A stretch of DNA of 64,000 bases, taken from the NCBI GenBank assembly GCA_051967755.1, contig JBQDYD010000005.1:1-64000 (forward strand), read 5' to 3'. Below are positions 53,610-62,649 of the stretch, in pieces. This DNA is from UBA1672 sp051967755. GTDB lineage: Bacteria; Pseudomonadota; Alphaproteobacteria; Micavibrionales; Micavibrionaceae. A program made the translations under genes and the position numbers. Every line of letters starts with the position of its first letter. Position 1 is the first letter of the stretch. Below the pieces are notes generated by a model. It was not told the DNA's origin and ran no database searches. It saw only the letters and a program-made list of their open reading frames with translations.

Positions 53610-54596
53610 GTGAGTAAAGAACTTATCCTTGAATTCTCAGACAACGACGTAGTACCCGTACTATTCGGTGAGTATAACGATCATCTACAATATCTAGAAA
53701 AACAACTGCAAATAAACATTTCCGACCGTGGTAACCTTTTGCGCATAACGGGCGATGTTGATGCCATAACCAAGGCACAAATTGCACTGCAATCCTTACA
53801 TACGCGCCTCAGATCAGGCGAGCTGCGAAATATTACACATGCCGATATAGATGCAGAGCTTCGTTTTCTATCAACGGGTGCGACAAAAGTCGGTGGAAAA
53901 AAGCCACCGAAACAATCGCATGAGAAAAATGAAAAGAATATCGTTATAAAAACAAAAAATAAAACGATTGCGCCGCGCTCCCCCAATCAACAATCATATT
54001 TGGAAAAAATAAGAAGTAACGATATGGTTTTCGGATTAGGCCCTGCCGGAACAGGTAAAACGTACCTTGCGGTTGCTGCGGGTGTTGATATGTACCTTAA
54101 GGGTGATGTAGAGCGTCTGATATTTACACGCCCTGCTGTCGAAGCAGGCGAGCATCTTGGTTTTCTGCCCGGGGACATGAAAGAAAAAATAGACCCGTAT
54201 TTGCGCCCTATTTATGACGCCCTGCATGATATGTTGCCGTGGGACTTCTTGATGAAGAAAATGGAAGTCGGGGAGATTGAGATAGCCCCGCTTGCATTTA
54301 TGCGTGGCCGCACACTCTCGCACTCTTTCGTTATTTTGGACGAAGCACAAAATGCGACAACCTCTCAAATGAAGATGTTCTTAACCCGTATGGGCGAAAA
54401 ATCGCATATGGTTATCACTGGTGATTCAACACAAAGTGACCTTCCTGATAAAATGCGCTCAGGCCTTGATGAAGCAATTCATGTTTTGAAAAATGTCGAA
54501 GGAATAGGTTTTACCCGTTTTGATGCTGCCGATGTGATTCGTCACGCTCTGGTTCGTAAAATTGTTACCGCATATGATAATCATGCAAAAAAATAG
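53610..54596 (+). CDS. ybeZ: PhoH-like ATPase (YbeZ)
   Basis: 328 aa. N-terminal region with a KH-like fold, then the PhoH NTPase domain: Walker A GLGPAGTGKTYLAV, RPAVEAGEHLGFLPGD, Walker B SFVILDEAQNATTSQM and TGDSTQSDLP. It works with YbeY in rRNA maturation and ribosome quality control. It starts at a GTG after AAAGAGGTGCC and lies 16 bp before ybeY. Confidence 0.95.
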   Translation: MSKELILEFSDNDVVPVLFGEYNDHLQYLEKQLQINISDRGNLLRITGDVDAITKAQIALQSLHTRLRSGELRNITHADIDAELRFLSTGATKVGGKKPPKQSHEKNEKNIVIKTKNKTIAPRSPNQQSYLEKIRSNDMVFGLGPAGTGKTYLAVAAGVDMYLKGDVERLIFTRPAVEAGEHLGFLPGDMKEKIDPYLRPIYDALHDMLPWDFLMKKMEVGEIEIAPLAFMRGRTLSHSFVILDEAQNATTSQMKMFLTRMGEKSHMVITGDSTQSDLPDKMRSGLDEAIHVLKNVEGIGFTRFDAADVIRHALVRKIVTAYDNHAKK

Positions 54597-54611
54597 GCTC
54601 TCCTAACACTA

Positions 54612-55103
54612 ATGCACCCCAGAAACATAGATATAGACATAGATATTCAAACCCCTCAGTGGAATATCGACTTTGAAGGTATTGAGTCACTTACAGAGGA
54701 CACAATCAAGCAGACTTTATCCATGATGCTTGATGACCAAAAGTCATTGGAAATAAGCGTTGTTCTAACAGATGACGAATTCATTCAAAATTTAAATAAA
54801 ACATATCGCGAGAAAGACAAACCAACGAATGTCCTGTCATTTCCCATGAGTGAGCCTGAGGATTTTACATCTGATATCCCTTTTTTGGCATTGGGGGACA
54901 TAATTGTATCGTTTGAAACGATTAAAAAAGAAGCTACGGAACAAAATAAGCCGATAAAACATCATTATATGCATATGCTGGTTCACAGTTGCCTGCACTT
55001 GCTGCATTACGATCACGAAAATGACGAAGATGCTAACATCATGGAATCTGAAGAAATTCGAATTTTAGAGCACTTTAAGATCAAAAACCCGTATGAAGTT
55101 TAA
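54612..55103 (+). CDS. ybeY: YbeY, rRNA maturation endoribonuclease
   Basis: 163 aa. The zinc motif H-x3-H-x5-H is visible as HSCLHLLHYDH, and the family signature as TNVLSFPM. It takes part in 16S rRNA 3' end processing. Serine and leucine replace the usual glycine and other residues inside the motif, but all three His remain. It lies between ybeZ and the CorC-type gene. Confidence 0.95.
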   Translation: MHPRNIDIDIDIQTPQWNIDFEGIESLTEDTIKQTLSMMLDDQKSLEISVVLTDDEFIQNLNKTYREKDKPTNVLSFPMSEPEDFTSDIPFLALGDIIVSFETIKKEATEQNKPIKHHYMHMLVHSCLHLLHYDHENDEDANIMESEEIRILEHFKIKNPYEV

Positions 55104-55134
55104 AAAATTTATGTCAGAATAATAGAGTTACAAT

Positions 55135-56073
55135 ATGTTGAAAATGATACAAGAAGACGAAGAACCACCAAGTACCGATACATCGCCTGATAACCAGAGC
55201 GGTGCTAACGCCTGTGCGGATTCTGATAAAGAAAACACAGGTGTATTTGGTTTTATTTCCGATTTATTCAAACCAAAAACAGATGCGAATCTTCGTGAAG
55301 CCATCGAGGAATATATCGAAGGTGAGAATAGCGAAGACCAAACCTCCCCTTTTACAGATCACGAAAAAACCCTCCTCTCAAATGTATTAGAACTGCATGA
55401 CAAGGATGCCGTGGATATTATGATCCCGCGTGCGGATATCATTGGTATCAATTTTGATATGACACATGAGGAATTGTTTGAGCTTCTTGCAGAAAAACAA
55501 TATAGCCGCTTCCCTGTATATAAAGAGACTTTAGATAATGTCGTCGGTGCCATTCATATAAAAGACATTCTGGCGTGTATTGCCAAAAATGAGCCCATTC
55601 TCATAGAAAATCTGGTGCGAGATATTCCGGTGATTTCGCCATCAATGGATATCTTGGACCTGTTGCTGCAAATGCGTATCACCAGAAAGCATATGGTTCT
55701 GGTTGTTGATGAATTTGGCGGTATAGACGGCCTAATCACCTTAGGTGACCTTCTTGAGGCCATCGTAGGCGAAATTGATGATGAGCACCACCTGGAATAT
55801 CACGCGGAAATTTCTACACAAACTGACGGCACAGTATTAGCCGATGCGCGTGTAAGCTTAGATGAATTTGAAGACGAGTTTGGTGACCTTCTTACAGATG
55901 AAGAGCGTCAGGAAAATGACACGTTAGGTGGATTGGTCTTTTTTATGGCCGGACGGGTTCCTGTACGCGGAGAGGTTCTAAAGCACGATACAGGAATGGT
56001 TTTTGAAATTATTGAAGCCGACCCACGCCGTGTAAACCGTATTTGCATTCGTAACATTCCTGCAAATGAGTAA
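55135..56073 (+). CDS. CorC/TlyC-type CBS-domain protein
   Basis: 312 aa soluble member of the hemolysin/CorC family: about 80 acidic residues, then a CBS pair (DIMIPRADIIGINFD, YSRFPVYKETLDNVVGAIHI, HMVLVVDEFGGIDGLITLGD) and a CorC_HlyC C-terminal domain (DTLGGLVFFMAGRVPVRGE). The membrane DUF21 domain is absent, as usual next to ybeY and lnt. It is linked to Mg/Co homeostasis in relatives; haemolysis is not implied. Confidence 0.93.
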   Translation: MLKMIQEDEEPPSTDTSPDNQSGANACADSDKENTGVFGFISDLFKPKTDANLREAIEEYIEGENSEDQTSPFTDHEKTLLSNVLELHDKDAVDIMIPRADIIGINFDMTHEELFELLAEKQYSRFPVYKETLDNVVGAIHIKDILACIAKNEPILIENLVRDIPVISPSMDILDLLLQMRITRKHMVLVVDEFGGIDGLITLGDLLEAIVGEIDDEHHLEYHAEISTQTDGTVLADARVSLDEFEDEFGDLLTDEERQENDTLGGLVFFMAGRVPVRGEVLKHDTGMVFEIIEADPRRVNRICIRNIPANE

Positions 56074-56122
56074 TCATAATTACAACATTGCAATGTAAAT
56101 ATTCCGGCACTACAACAATCAA

Positions 56123-57556
56123 ATGAAGAAATTTATATCTCTGTTTCTATTGGGTGCCTTCTCTGCTTTATCAATGGCGCCATATAACTTTTGGCCGTCA
56201 TTATTCGTGGGCTTAAGCGCCTTATATATATGCGTCACAAAATGCAAAAACGTGCGTTACGCCGCATTTTCAGGGTTCTCTTTCTCCTTTGGTTATTTCT
56301 GTTTCGGACTTTATTGGATAGGTAATGCGCTGCTTGTTGAGGGGAACCCATATTGGTGGGTATGGCCCCTTGCGGTAACTGGCCTGCCTTTTATTTTGTC
56401 TCTCTTTACTGCCATCGCTTGCGGTTTATATAAATATATTTGTAAAACACGATCAAATATAGGTACGTATCTTGTTTTTACGGCGGTGTTATTTCTTGCA
56501 GAATATGCCCGCGGGCATTTATTTACCGGATTCCCATGGAATTTATACGGTTATACATGGATTGATGTCATAGAAATTGCCCAAGTGGCCTCTGTTGGGA
56601 ACATCTATTTCTTGACCTTTCTCACCATTTTATGGGCAACCTTTCCGGCCTATATTTTAACCTGCAATGACAAAAAACCACTCGCCGCTCTGTATGCGAC
56701 AGGTATATTGTTAACCTTCCTATTGTCTTTTTATTATGGATATCAACGCCTTAATGAAAGCAGCGTTGAAGATAGTGAAATAACTATCGTTCTGGTTCAA
56801 CCGAATATCAAACAAAGCGAAAAATGGAAAATTGAGAATAGATCAAATAATTTTTTGAGCATTATAGAGCTCAGTAAAAATACTCTAAATAATGGTGCGG
56901 AATACAACAGTATTAAAGACGGAATGCAGCTGATTATTTGGCCGGAGACAGCAATTAGTCAGGATTTAATGAGTGCGCCATGGGTGCAAAAACAGATCAA
57001 AATGATGCTTAGTTCATATTCTCAGAATGCATTTCTTATCACCGGCGCATTAAGGTATACATCTGAAGATGAGGCATTTCATAATAGTGTTGTGATGTAC
57101 AATTCTGATGCGGAAATAATCCATATTTACGACAAAAGTCACCTTGTCCCCTTTGGTGAGTATATTCCATTTTCTAACATTCTTGATATTGCCCCAATTG
57201 TTGGGTTTAAGGGGTTTAAAAAGGGTGAAACCGCGGCATTATCAAAACCAATCAATAACTTAAGCATCGCTTTGCAAATATGTTACGAAATAATATTCCC
57301 AAAAAATCTTTCAAATGAAACACAATTACCAAACCTTATCATTAATGTAACAAATGATGCTTGGTATGGTGATAGCGCAGGCCCATATCAACATCTGGTT
57401 CAAGCCAGATTTAGGGCAATCGAATCTAACGTTACATTGGTACGTAGTGCGAATACAGGCGTTAGCGCAATTGTTGATAAGAACGGAAGAATACGTAAAG
57501 AAATTCCTTTAAACACAAAGGTTTCCATTACAGAAAAGCTAGAAAAATCATTCTAG
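56123..57556 (+). CDS. lnt: Lnt, apolipoprotein N-acyltransferase
   Basis: 477 aa with about seven N-terminal helices and a periplasmic nitrilase-like domain. Catalytic residues: Glu in IWPETAIS, Lys in YDKSHLVPFGEYIP and Cys in ALQICYEIIFP. It adds the third acyl chain to lipoproteins, which suits the several predicted lipoproteins in this window. It ends the miaB-lnt run before a 262-bp gap. Confidence 0.95.
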   Translation: MKKFISLFLLGAFSALSMAPYNFWPSLFVGLSALYICVTKCKNVRYAAFSGFSFSFGYFCFGLYWIGNALLVEGNPYWWVWPLAVTGLPFILSLFTAIACGLYKYICKTRSNIGTYLVFTAVLFLAEYARGHLFTGFPWNLYGYTWIDVIEIAQVASVGNIYFLTFLTILWATFPAYILTCNDKKPLAALYATGILLTFLLSFYYGYQRLNESSVEDSEITIVLVQPNIKQSEKWKIENRSNNFLSIIELSKNTLNNGAEYNSIKDGMQLIIWPETAISQDLMSAPWVQKQIKMMLSSYSQNAFLITGALRYTSEDEAFHNSVVMYNSDAEIIHIYDKSHLVPFGEYIPFSNILDIAPIVGFKGFKKGETAALSKPINNLSIALQICYEIIFPKNLSNETQLPNLIINVTNDAWYGDSAGPYQHLVQARFRAIESNVTLVRSANTGVSAIVDKNGRIRKEIPLNTKVSITEKLEKSF

Positions 57557-57688
57557 AAATATCTAACTTTACAGTAACAATACAAAAAAAGACTTGCCAA
57601 AGTAGTGGTACAAGTTAAACAATATTTTTGTTTTTTATTTTAGATTCGTTACTTTAAAACTCATAGTAATAGCAAGTAATTTAAAGTA

Positions 57689-57736
57689 AACCTTAGGTTG
57701 CAAAACACACCTTTTATAATACCTTATACTTAAGGT
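57689..57736 (+). promoter_or_regulatory. candidate promoter with paired operators before the xre gene
   Basis: A perfect TATAAT (57715-57720) lies between two related inverted repeats: AACCTTAGGTT (57689-57699), which covers the expected -35 area, and ACCTTA-TACT-TAAGGT (57721-57736), directly after the -10. The shared ACCTTA half-site suggests one regulator, most simply the XRE protein itself. The rest of the 262-bp gap is AT-rich with no reading frame. Confidence 0.5.
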
Positions 57737-57818
57737 GCTATTGCATACTATAGTGCTCTAATGTATTGCTTGATGTCTGTAAAAAACTACAAACAAATGC
57801 GCTTGCGTAAGGTTAGAA

Positions 57819-58265
57819 ATGTCAAAAACAAATATAAAAACTAAAGGTACTGCCAACGAAATAGACCGTCACGTTGGTGTTCAAATAAGGCAAAGAAGAA
57901 CTTTGTTAGGTCTTAGCCAGGAAAAATTAGCCGATGCGGTGGGGGTAACATTCCAGCAAATCCAAAAATATGAAAGAGGCACGAATCGCGTCAGCGCAAG
58001 CCGTCTGTTTAATTTCAGTAAAGTTTTGGATGTGTCTTTAGAGTATTTCTATCAAGGCCTTGATAATGACAACACACCAAAGACCTTACAGGGTATGTCT
58101 GATAACGATCAACAACCCTTTGGTGGTTCAAATGCTGCTGAAATGCAGATTCCTGAAGACTTACTACAGGATAAAGAGGTAATTGAGCTTATCAGAGCTT
58201 ACTTCAGCATAACTGACCCGAAAAAGCGTAAAGAAATCATACGTTTTATTAAGTCTATGACATGA
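57819..58265 (+). CDS. XRE-family helix-turn-helix regulator
   Basis: 148 aa. The HTH lies at about residues 20-75, with IRQRRTLLGLSQEKLADAV and TFQQIQKYERGTNRVSAS. A variable linker and a short helical C-terminus (LIRAYFSITDPKKRKEIIRF) follow. Such a gene before metK is widespread in Alphaproteobacteria. AAGG six bases before the ATG supports the start. Paired inverted repeats around its promoter hint at autoregulation. Confidence 0.92.
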   Translation: MSKTNIKTKGTANEIDRHVGVQIRQRRTLLGLSQEKLADAVGVTFQQIQKYERGTNRVSASRLFNFSKVLDVSLEYFYQGLDNDNTPKTLQGMSDNDQQPFGGSNAAEMQIPEDLLQDKEVIELIRAYFSITDPKKRKEIIRFIKSMT

Positions 58266-58394
58266 CCTCTGGATTCTGAGTGATTTTTTTACAAAAACTC
58301 TTGTAAAAGCACTTTTTTTTGCTTTAGGGTTCAAAGCTCGAATTTATTGTAAATTAATTAAGTGAGCAAACCGATGCCATATTCAGGACAAGCT

Positions 58395-59579
58395 ATGCAA
58401 CAAAAAGCACTAACAGATTATATCTTCACGAGTGAATCCGTATCAGAAGGTCACCCAGACAAGATTTGTGACAGAATCTCTGATACCGTTTTGGATTTAT
58501 TTCTTGAAGCAGACCCATATTCACGCGTCGCATGTGAAACACTTGTAACAACAGACACTGTTGTAATCGCAGGTGAAACACGCGGACCGGACAGCGTTAC
58601 TAAGGAAAAAATCGAAGAAGCAGCAAGAGCAGCAATCAAGAAAATCGGTTATGACCAAGAAGGTTTCAGCTATAAAACTGCAAACGTGGATGTAAAGCTT
58701 CACAAACAGTCAGTTGATATTGCACAGGGCGTTGATGAAGGTACAGGTATCGATACAGATGAAGGTGCCGGTGACCAAGGGATTATGTTTGGTTATGCAT
58801 GTAAAGAAACAGATGCATTAATGCCTGCCCCCCTACACTACTCACACCAAATCCTTCGTACAATGGCGGAAGACCGTCAATCAGGTAAGTTAGTTGGTAT
58901 TGAGCCAGACTCAAAATCACAGGTAACTCTTGAATATAAAAATGATAAGCCGGTTGCTGCTAAGTCAGTTGTTGTTTCAACACAACATGCAGAAAACCTA
59001 AGCCATGATGAAGTACGCGCGCTTGTGCTTCCATATATTCAAAATGTACTTCCGGAAGGTTGGATGCCTCCTGAAGAAGAAATTTACATTAACCCAACAG
59101 GCCGTTTTGTTATTGGTGGCCCGGTTGGTGATGCCGGCTTGACAGGTCGTAAGATCATCGTTGATACATATGGCGGTGCGGCACCGCACGGTGGTGGTGC
59201 ATTCTCCGGTAAGGATCCGACAAAAGTTGACCGCTCAGCAGCATACGTAGCGCGCTACCTTGCGAAAAACGTTGTTGCGGCGGGCTATGCAGAAGGTTGT
59301 ACAATTCAGCTTTCATACGCGATTGGTGTTTCAAAGCCATTGTCTGTTTACCTAAATACACACGGTACAGGCACAGCCCCTGAGCAAGTGATCGTTGATG
59401 CACTTCAAAAGCTTGTTGACCTAAGACCTCGCGGCATTCGTGAGCACCTACAACTAAACAAGCCAATCTATGAGCGCACAGCGGCTTATGGCCACTTTGG
59501 TCGCACACCGACTGATGATGGCGGGTTCTCTTGGGAGAGAACAGACCTTGTTGAGGAACTACAGCGTATCGTAGGTTAA
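58395..59579 (+). CDS. metK: MetK, S-adenosylmethionine synthetase
   Basis: About 394 aa. N-terminal TSESVSEGHPDKICDRISD, GAGDQGIMFGYACKET, GGAAPHGGGAFSGKDPTKVD and AIGVSKPLSV are the known ATP, methionine and metal sites. It makes S-adenosylmethionine, used by the trmB enzyme next door. I prefer the ATG at 58395 behind AGGA with six bases of spacing; a GTG at 58362 in frame has no ribosome site. I looked for a SAM riboswitch in the 96 bp before it and found none I can support. Confidence 0.97.
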   Translation: MQQKALTDYIFTSESVSEGHPDKICDRISDTVLDLFLEADPYSRVACETLVTTDTVVIAGETRGPDSVTKEKIEEAARAAIKKIGYDQEGFSYKTANVDVKLHKQSVDIAQGVDEGTGIDTDEGAGDQGIMFGYACKETDALMPAPLHYSHQILRTMAEDRQSGKLVGIEPDSKSQVTLEYKNDKPVAAKSVVVSTQHAENLSHDEVRALVLPYIQNVLPEGWMPPEEEIYINPTGRFVIGGPVGDAGLTGRKIIVDTYGGAAPHGGGAFSGKDPTKVDRSAAYVARYLAKNVVAAGYAEGCTIQLSYAIGVSKPLSVYLNTHGTGTAPEQVIVDALQKLVDLRPRGIREHLQLNKPIYERTAAYGHFGRTPTDDGGFSWERTDLVEELQRIVG

Positions 59580-60307
59580 TGACCGAACAAACAAATCATA
59601 ATGATCAGGGCTCCGCTTATAGAAAGCGGAGTCTTTTTGGTAGGCGACAAGGCCGTGCTTTAAGGGGTGAACGAAGTGATGCCCTACAAAATGTGCTGCC
59701 AAAAATTCAAATCCCTGAAAATGCTTTGCGTGAAGACCACAAAACATGCCCGAAAAGTCTGTTTAACAATGATTTCGCTACATACGCCTTAGAAATCGGA
59801 TTTGGTCACGGCGAACGCTTAATTGAGCACTCCCTTAGAGATCAAGACACGGCATTTATCGGCGCAGAGCCGTTTATAAACGGCATGGCAGATTTTGTAA
59901 AAAACCTAAAGGATGAGAATCTGAATAACATACGTGTTCACATGGATGACGGTATGGCCGTGGCGTATTCATTGAAACCAAACTCAATTGATTCTGTTTA
60001 CATCCTGAACCCTGACCCATGGCATAAAACAAGACACCATAAACGTAGAATTGTTAATCAACACAATCTTGATGTTCTTGCGAAAATATTAAAGCCAGGT
60101 GGGCAGCTTATTTTAACAAGTGATGTGCCGGGTTTGGTGGAATGGATGTGCACGCATGCGTCAAATCACCCACAGTTCGAATGGCTTGCTGAAACCAAGT
60201 CGGATTGGTCAGAGCCACCGGCAGGATGGATTTCCACACGATATGAGCTAAAAGGTGCAAAAGGCGCAGATAAAATGGCCTATTTGTTTTTCAGACGCAA
60301 AAGCTAA
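59579..60307 (+). CDS. trmB: TrmB, tRNA (guanine-N7)-methyltransferase
   Basis: 242 aa SAM-dependent enzyme forming m7G46. The conserved start region SLFGRRQGRALRGER is followed by LEIGFGHGERL (SAM), NPDPWHKTRHHKRR (tRNA and catalytic region) and STRYELKGAK. The ATG overlaps the metK stop by one base. A terminator-like hairpin lies within the first 20 codons. It depends on SAM supplied by MetK. Confidence 0.95.
   Translation: MTEQTNHNDQGSAYRKRSLFGRRQGRALRGERSDALQNVLPKIQIPENALREDHKTCPKSLFNNDFATYALEIGFGHGERLIEHSLRDQDTAFIGAEPFINGMADFVKNLKDENLNNIRVHMDDGMAVAYSLKPNSIDSVYILNPDPWHKTRHHKRRIVNQHNLDVLAKILKPGGQLILTSDVPGLVEWMCTHASNHPQFEWLAETKSDWSEPPAGWISTRYELKGAKGADKMAYLFFRRKS
59611..59638 (+). terminator. 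intrinsic terminator inside the trmB 5' coding region
   Basis: CTCCGCTT-ATAGA-AAGCGGAG is a perfect 8-bp stem with a five-base loop, followed by TCTTTTT. It lies 32 bp after the metK stop. The bases also encode trmB residues Ser-Ala-Tyr-Arg-Lys-Arg-Ser-Leu-Phe, which are partly conserved in the family. It probably ends most metK transcripts and limits trmB expression. Confidence 0.75.
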
Positions 60308-60369
60308 TAAACACTTGCAATAACCGAACTTTGGGCGTATAACACACCTAAATTCCGGTCTTATGATAC

Positions 60370-60399
60370 GGTGGGCTCATAAAGAGACCCGCCTTTTTT
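60370..60399 (+). terminator. intrinsic terminator between trmB and rimP
   Basis: GGTGGGCTC pairs with GAG-A-CCCGCC (one bulged A, one G-T pair) around a short loop, followed by six T. It is 63 bp after the trmB stop and 24 bp before the rimP start, so it may end trmB or attenuate the rimP-nusA-infB operon. Confidence 0.7.
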
Positions 60400-60422
60400 G
60401 TTACCGAAACACAAGGATTAAC

Positions 60423-60926
60423 ATGCGTTACACGCCATTAGAACAGAAAATCGCCGACTTGGCCGAGCCTGCCATTCAGGATCTGGGTTTTGCGCTGCAT
60501 ACTGTTAAAATAACAGGGCAGGATAATGCGCATAATGTACAAATTATGGCCGAGGACCTTGAGACAAAGAACCTTAAGGTGGATGACGCCGAGAAGATTA
60601 GCCGCGCTATCTCTGCACTTATGGATGTAGAGGACCCAATCAATGGGCAATACCGCCTTGAGGTAAGCTCACCCGGTATTGATCGCCAGCTAATTCATGA
60701 GCGTGACTTTGATGCATATAAAGGCTTTGAAGTAAAAATTGAAAGCTCTGTTCCCGCAGAGAACGGACAAAAGAAATTCCGCGGCATATTAAATGGAATA
60801 GAAGACGGAAAAATTCTTATCAGCACAGACCAAGGGGACGCTGAAATCCCCTACTCTTCGCTGGTGAAAGGAAAACTGGTTTTAACTGACGAACTAATTA
60901 AGGCGACTGCAAATTCTAGGAGATAA
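60423..60926 (+). CDS. rimP: RimP, ribosome maturation factor
   Basis: 167 aa, needed for 30S subunit maturation. Landmarks: EQKIADLAEPAIQDLGFALH, LDVEDPI-type stretch (ALMDVEDPINGQYRLEVSSP), then GIDRQLIHERDF and a C-terminal Sm-like part. I chose the ATG at 60423 after AAGGATTAAC; the frame is open to 60363, but that extra part would read through the terminator hairpin. It lies 3 bp before nusA. Confidence 0.95.
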   Translation: MRYTPLEQKIADLAEPAIQDLGFALHTVKITGQDNAHNVQIMAEDLETKNLKVDDAEKISRAISALMDVEDPINGQYRLEVSSPGIDRQLIHERDFDAYKGFEVKIESSVPAENGQKKFRGILNGIEDGKILISTDQGDAEIPYSSLVKGKLVLTDELIKATANSRR

Positions 60927-60929
60927 ATT

Positions 60930-62510
60930 ATGGAACTGTTGCAAGTAGCGGACACTGTTGCCCGCGAGAAAAACATCGATCGTGAAATTGTCATTATGGC
61001 AATGGAAGAAGCTATCCAAAAGGCCGGACGCTCTAAATACGGCTATGAACAAGATATCCGTGCGCAGATCGATCGTAAAAGCGGCGACATTGAACTAAAG
61101 CGTTACCGCGAAGTTATTGCCAATGATGATGAGCTGGAAAATGAAGTGGCTCAACTAAAGCTTGACCAAGCCGTTCGTATTAAGCCGGACGCACAGCCGG
61201 GCGATTTCCTGATTGATGAATTACCGCCGCTAGACTTTGGCCGTATTGCTGCACAAACTGCAAAGCAAGTGATCATGCAAAAAGTTCGCGAAGCTGAGCG
61301 CGCGCGTCAATATGAAGAGTTTAAAGATAAAGTTGGTGAAGTGGTCAATGGCGTTGTGAAACGTGTTGAATACGGAAATGCGACAATCGATATTCAGGGC
61401 CGCGCAGAAGGCTTACTTCGTCGTGATGAGACAATTCCTCGTGAGCCATTGAATGTGAATGACCGTGTTCGTGCAATCATCTATGAAGTACGCGAAGAAA
61501 CACGCGGGCCGCAAATTTTCCTTTCACGTTCACACCCGGAATTTATGGCAAAACTATTCACTCAGGAAGTTCCCGAAATATATGACGGAATCATTGAGAT
61601 TAAAGCCGTTGCTCGTGATCCGGGTAGCCGCGCGAAAATCGCCGTTCTTTCTAATGACGGTTCTATTGACCCTGTCGGCGCGTGTGTTGGTATGCGTGGT
61701 TCACGTGTTCAGGCTGTTGTTAATGAGCTTGGCGGTGAGAAAATCGACATTATCCCTTGGACAGAAGATCTTGGTAGCTTCGTCGTTAGCGCCCTACAGC
61801 CTGCCGCTGTTGCAAAGGTTGTTCTTGATGAAGATAAAAACAAAATGGATGTGGTTGTTCCTGAGGAACATCTAAGCCTTGCTATTGGCCGTCGTGGTCA
61901 AAACGTTCGTTTGGCATCTATGCTAACCGGTTGGGACATTGACGTTATCACCGAAGAGCAAGAATCAGAACGCCGCGCGGAAGAGTTCAAAACACGCTCC
62001 GCTCTGTTTATGGAAGCACTGGATGTGGACGATGTTATCGCACACCTTCTTGTTGCTGAAGGCTTTACTGATGTCGATGAAATTGTTGAAACACCGGTAG
62101 ATGAGCTGAATCAGATCGAAGGATTTGAAGAGGAAATCTCTATCGAGCTTCAAAATCGTGCATCTGCATGGTTAGAATCAAAACAAAAAGAACTGGATGA
62201 GAAACAGGAAGAGCTGGGCATTAGTGACGACCTAATGGAAGCGCAAGGCCTTCGCCCTGATCAAATTCTTACGCTTGGTGAAAAAGGTGTGAAAACACTT
62301 GATGACCTTGCAGACCTTGCGAGTGATGAACTCATCGAATTACTTGGTGAAGATCAAATCACAGAAAAGGATGCAAACGCGGTTATCATGAAAGCGCGTG
62401 AGCACTGGTTCGCAGAAGAAAACGCACAGGCTGAAGCTGCGGAAGCAGAAGCGGCCGCTGCAGAAAAATCTGAAGGTGACGAAACACCTGAAGAGAAGGA
62501 AGACGCATAA
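60930..62510 (+). CDS. nusA: NusA, transcription elongation/termination factor
   Basis: 526 aa. N-terminal polymerase-binding domain, S1 domain (VGEVVNGVVKRVEYGNATID), two KH domains (DPVGACVGMRGSRVQAVVNE, SLAIGRRGQNVRLAS), two acidic helix-hairpin-helix repeats and a Glu/Ala-rich tail. It controls pausing, termination and antitermination. The two C-terminal acidic repeats are common in Proteobacteria. The next gene is infB; the usual ylxR gene is not present between them. Confidence 0.97.
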   Translation: MELLQVADTVAREKNIDREIVIMAMEEAIQKAGRSKYGYEQDIRAQIDRKSGDIELKRYREVIANDDELENEVAQLKLDQAVRIKPDAQPGDFLIDELPPLDFGRIAAQTAKQVIMQKVREAERARQYEEFKDKVGEVVNGVVKRVEYGNATIDIQGRAEGLLRRDETIPREPLNVNDRVRAIIYEVREETRGPQIFLSRSHPEFMAKLFTQEVPEIYDGIIEIKAVARDPGSRAKIAVLSNDGSIDPVGACVGMRGSRVQAVVNELGGEKIDIIPWTEDLGSFVVSALQPAAVAKVVLDEDKNKMDVVVPEEHLSLAIGRRGQNVRLASMLTGWDIDVITEEQESERRAEEFKTRSALFMEALDVDDVIAHLLVAEGFTDVDEIVETPVDELNQIEGFEEEISIELQNRASAWLESKQKELDEKQEELGISDDLMEAQGLRPDQILTLGEKGVKTLDDLADLASDELIELLGEDQITEKDANAVIMKAREHWFAEENAQAEAAEAEAAAAEKSEGDETPEEKEDA

Positions 62511-62513
62511 AGT

Positions 62514-62537
62514 TATCACCAAAATTCTTTGGTGATA
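62514..62537 (+). other. perfect hairpin in the nusA-infB gap
   Basis: TATCACCAAA-ATTC-TTTGGTGATA is a 10-bp perfect stem starting four bases after the nusA stop. No T run follows, so it is not a standard intrinsic terminator. It could be a processing or stability element. The rest of the 139-bp gap contains two similar stretches (ATATGTGTATAAGG and CATGTGTATACCTT) and no reading frame. Confidence 0.5.
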
Positions 62538-62649
62538 GCCGTTATTAATGTATTAGGCATATGTGTATAAGGTTATCAAAACAAAGCCTTTGCACTTATG
62601 CCAATGCATGTGTATACCTTAACCCCTATAAGGAAACTGGACAGTATTT

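Noticed and set aside
58266..58394. SAM riboswitch before metK
   Set aside because: I could not match the stretch to SAM-I, SAM-II or SAM/SAH consensus elements; only weak AT-rich stems are present.
60363..60422. N-terminal extension of RimP
   Set aside because: It would translate the terminator hairpin; the ATG at 60423 matches normal RimP N-termini.
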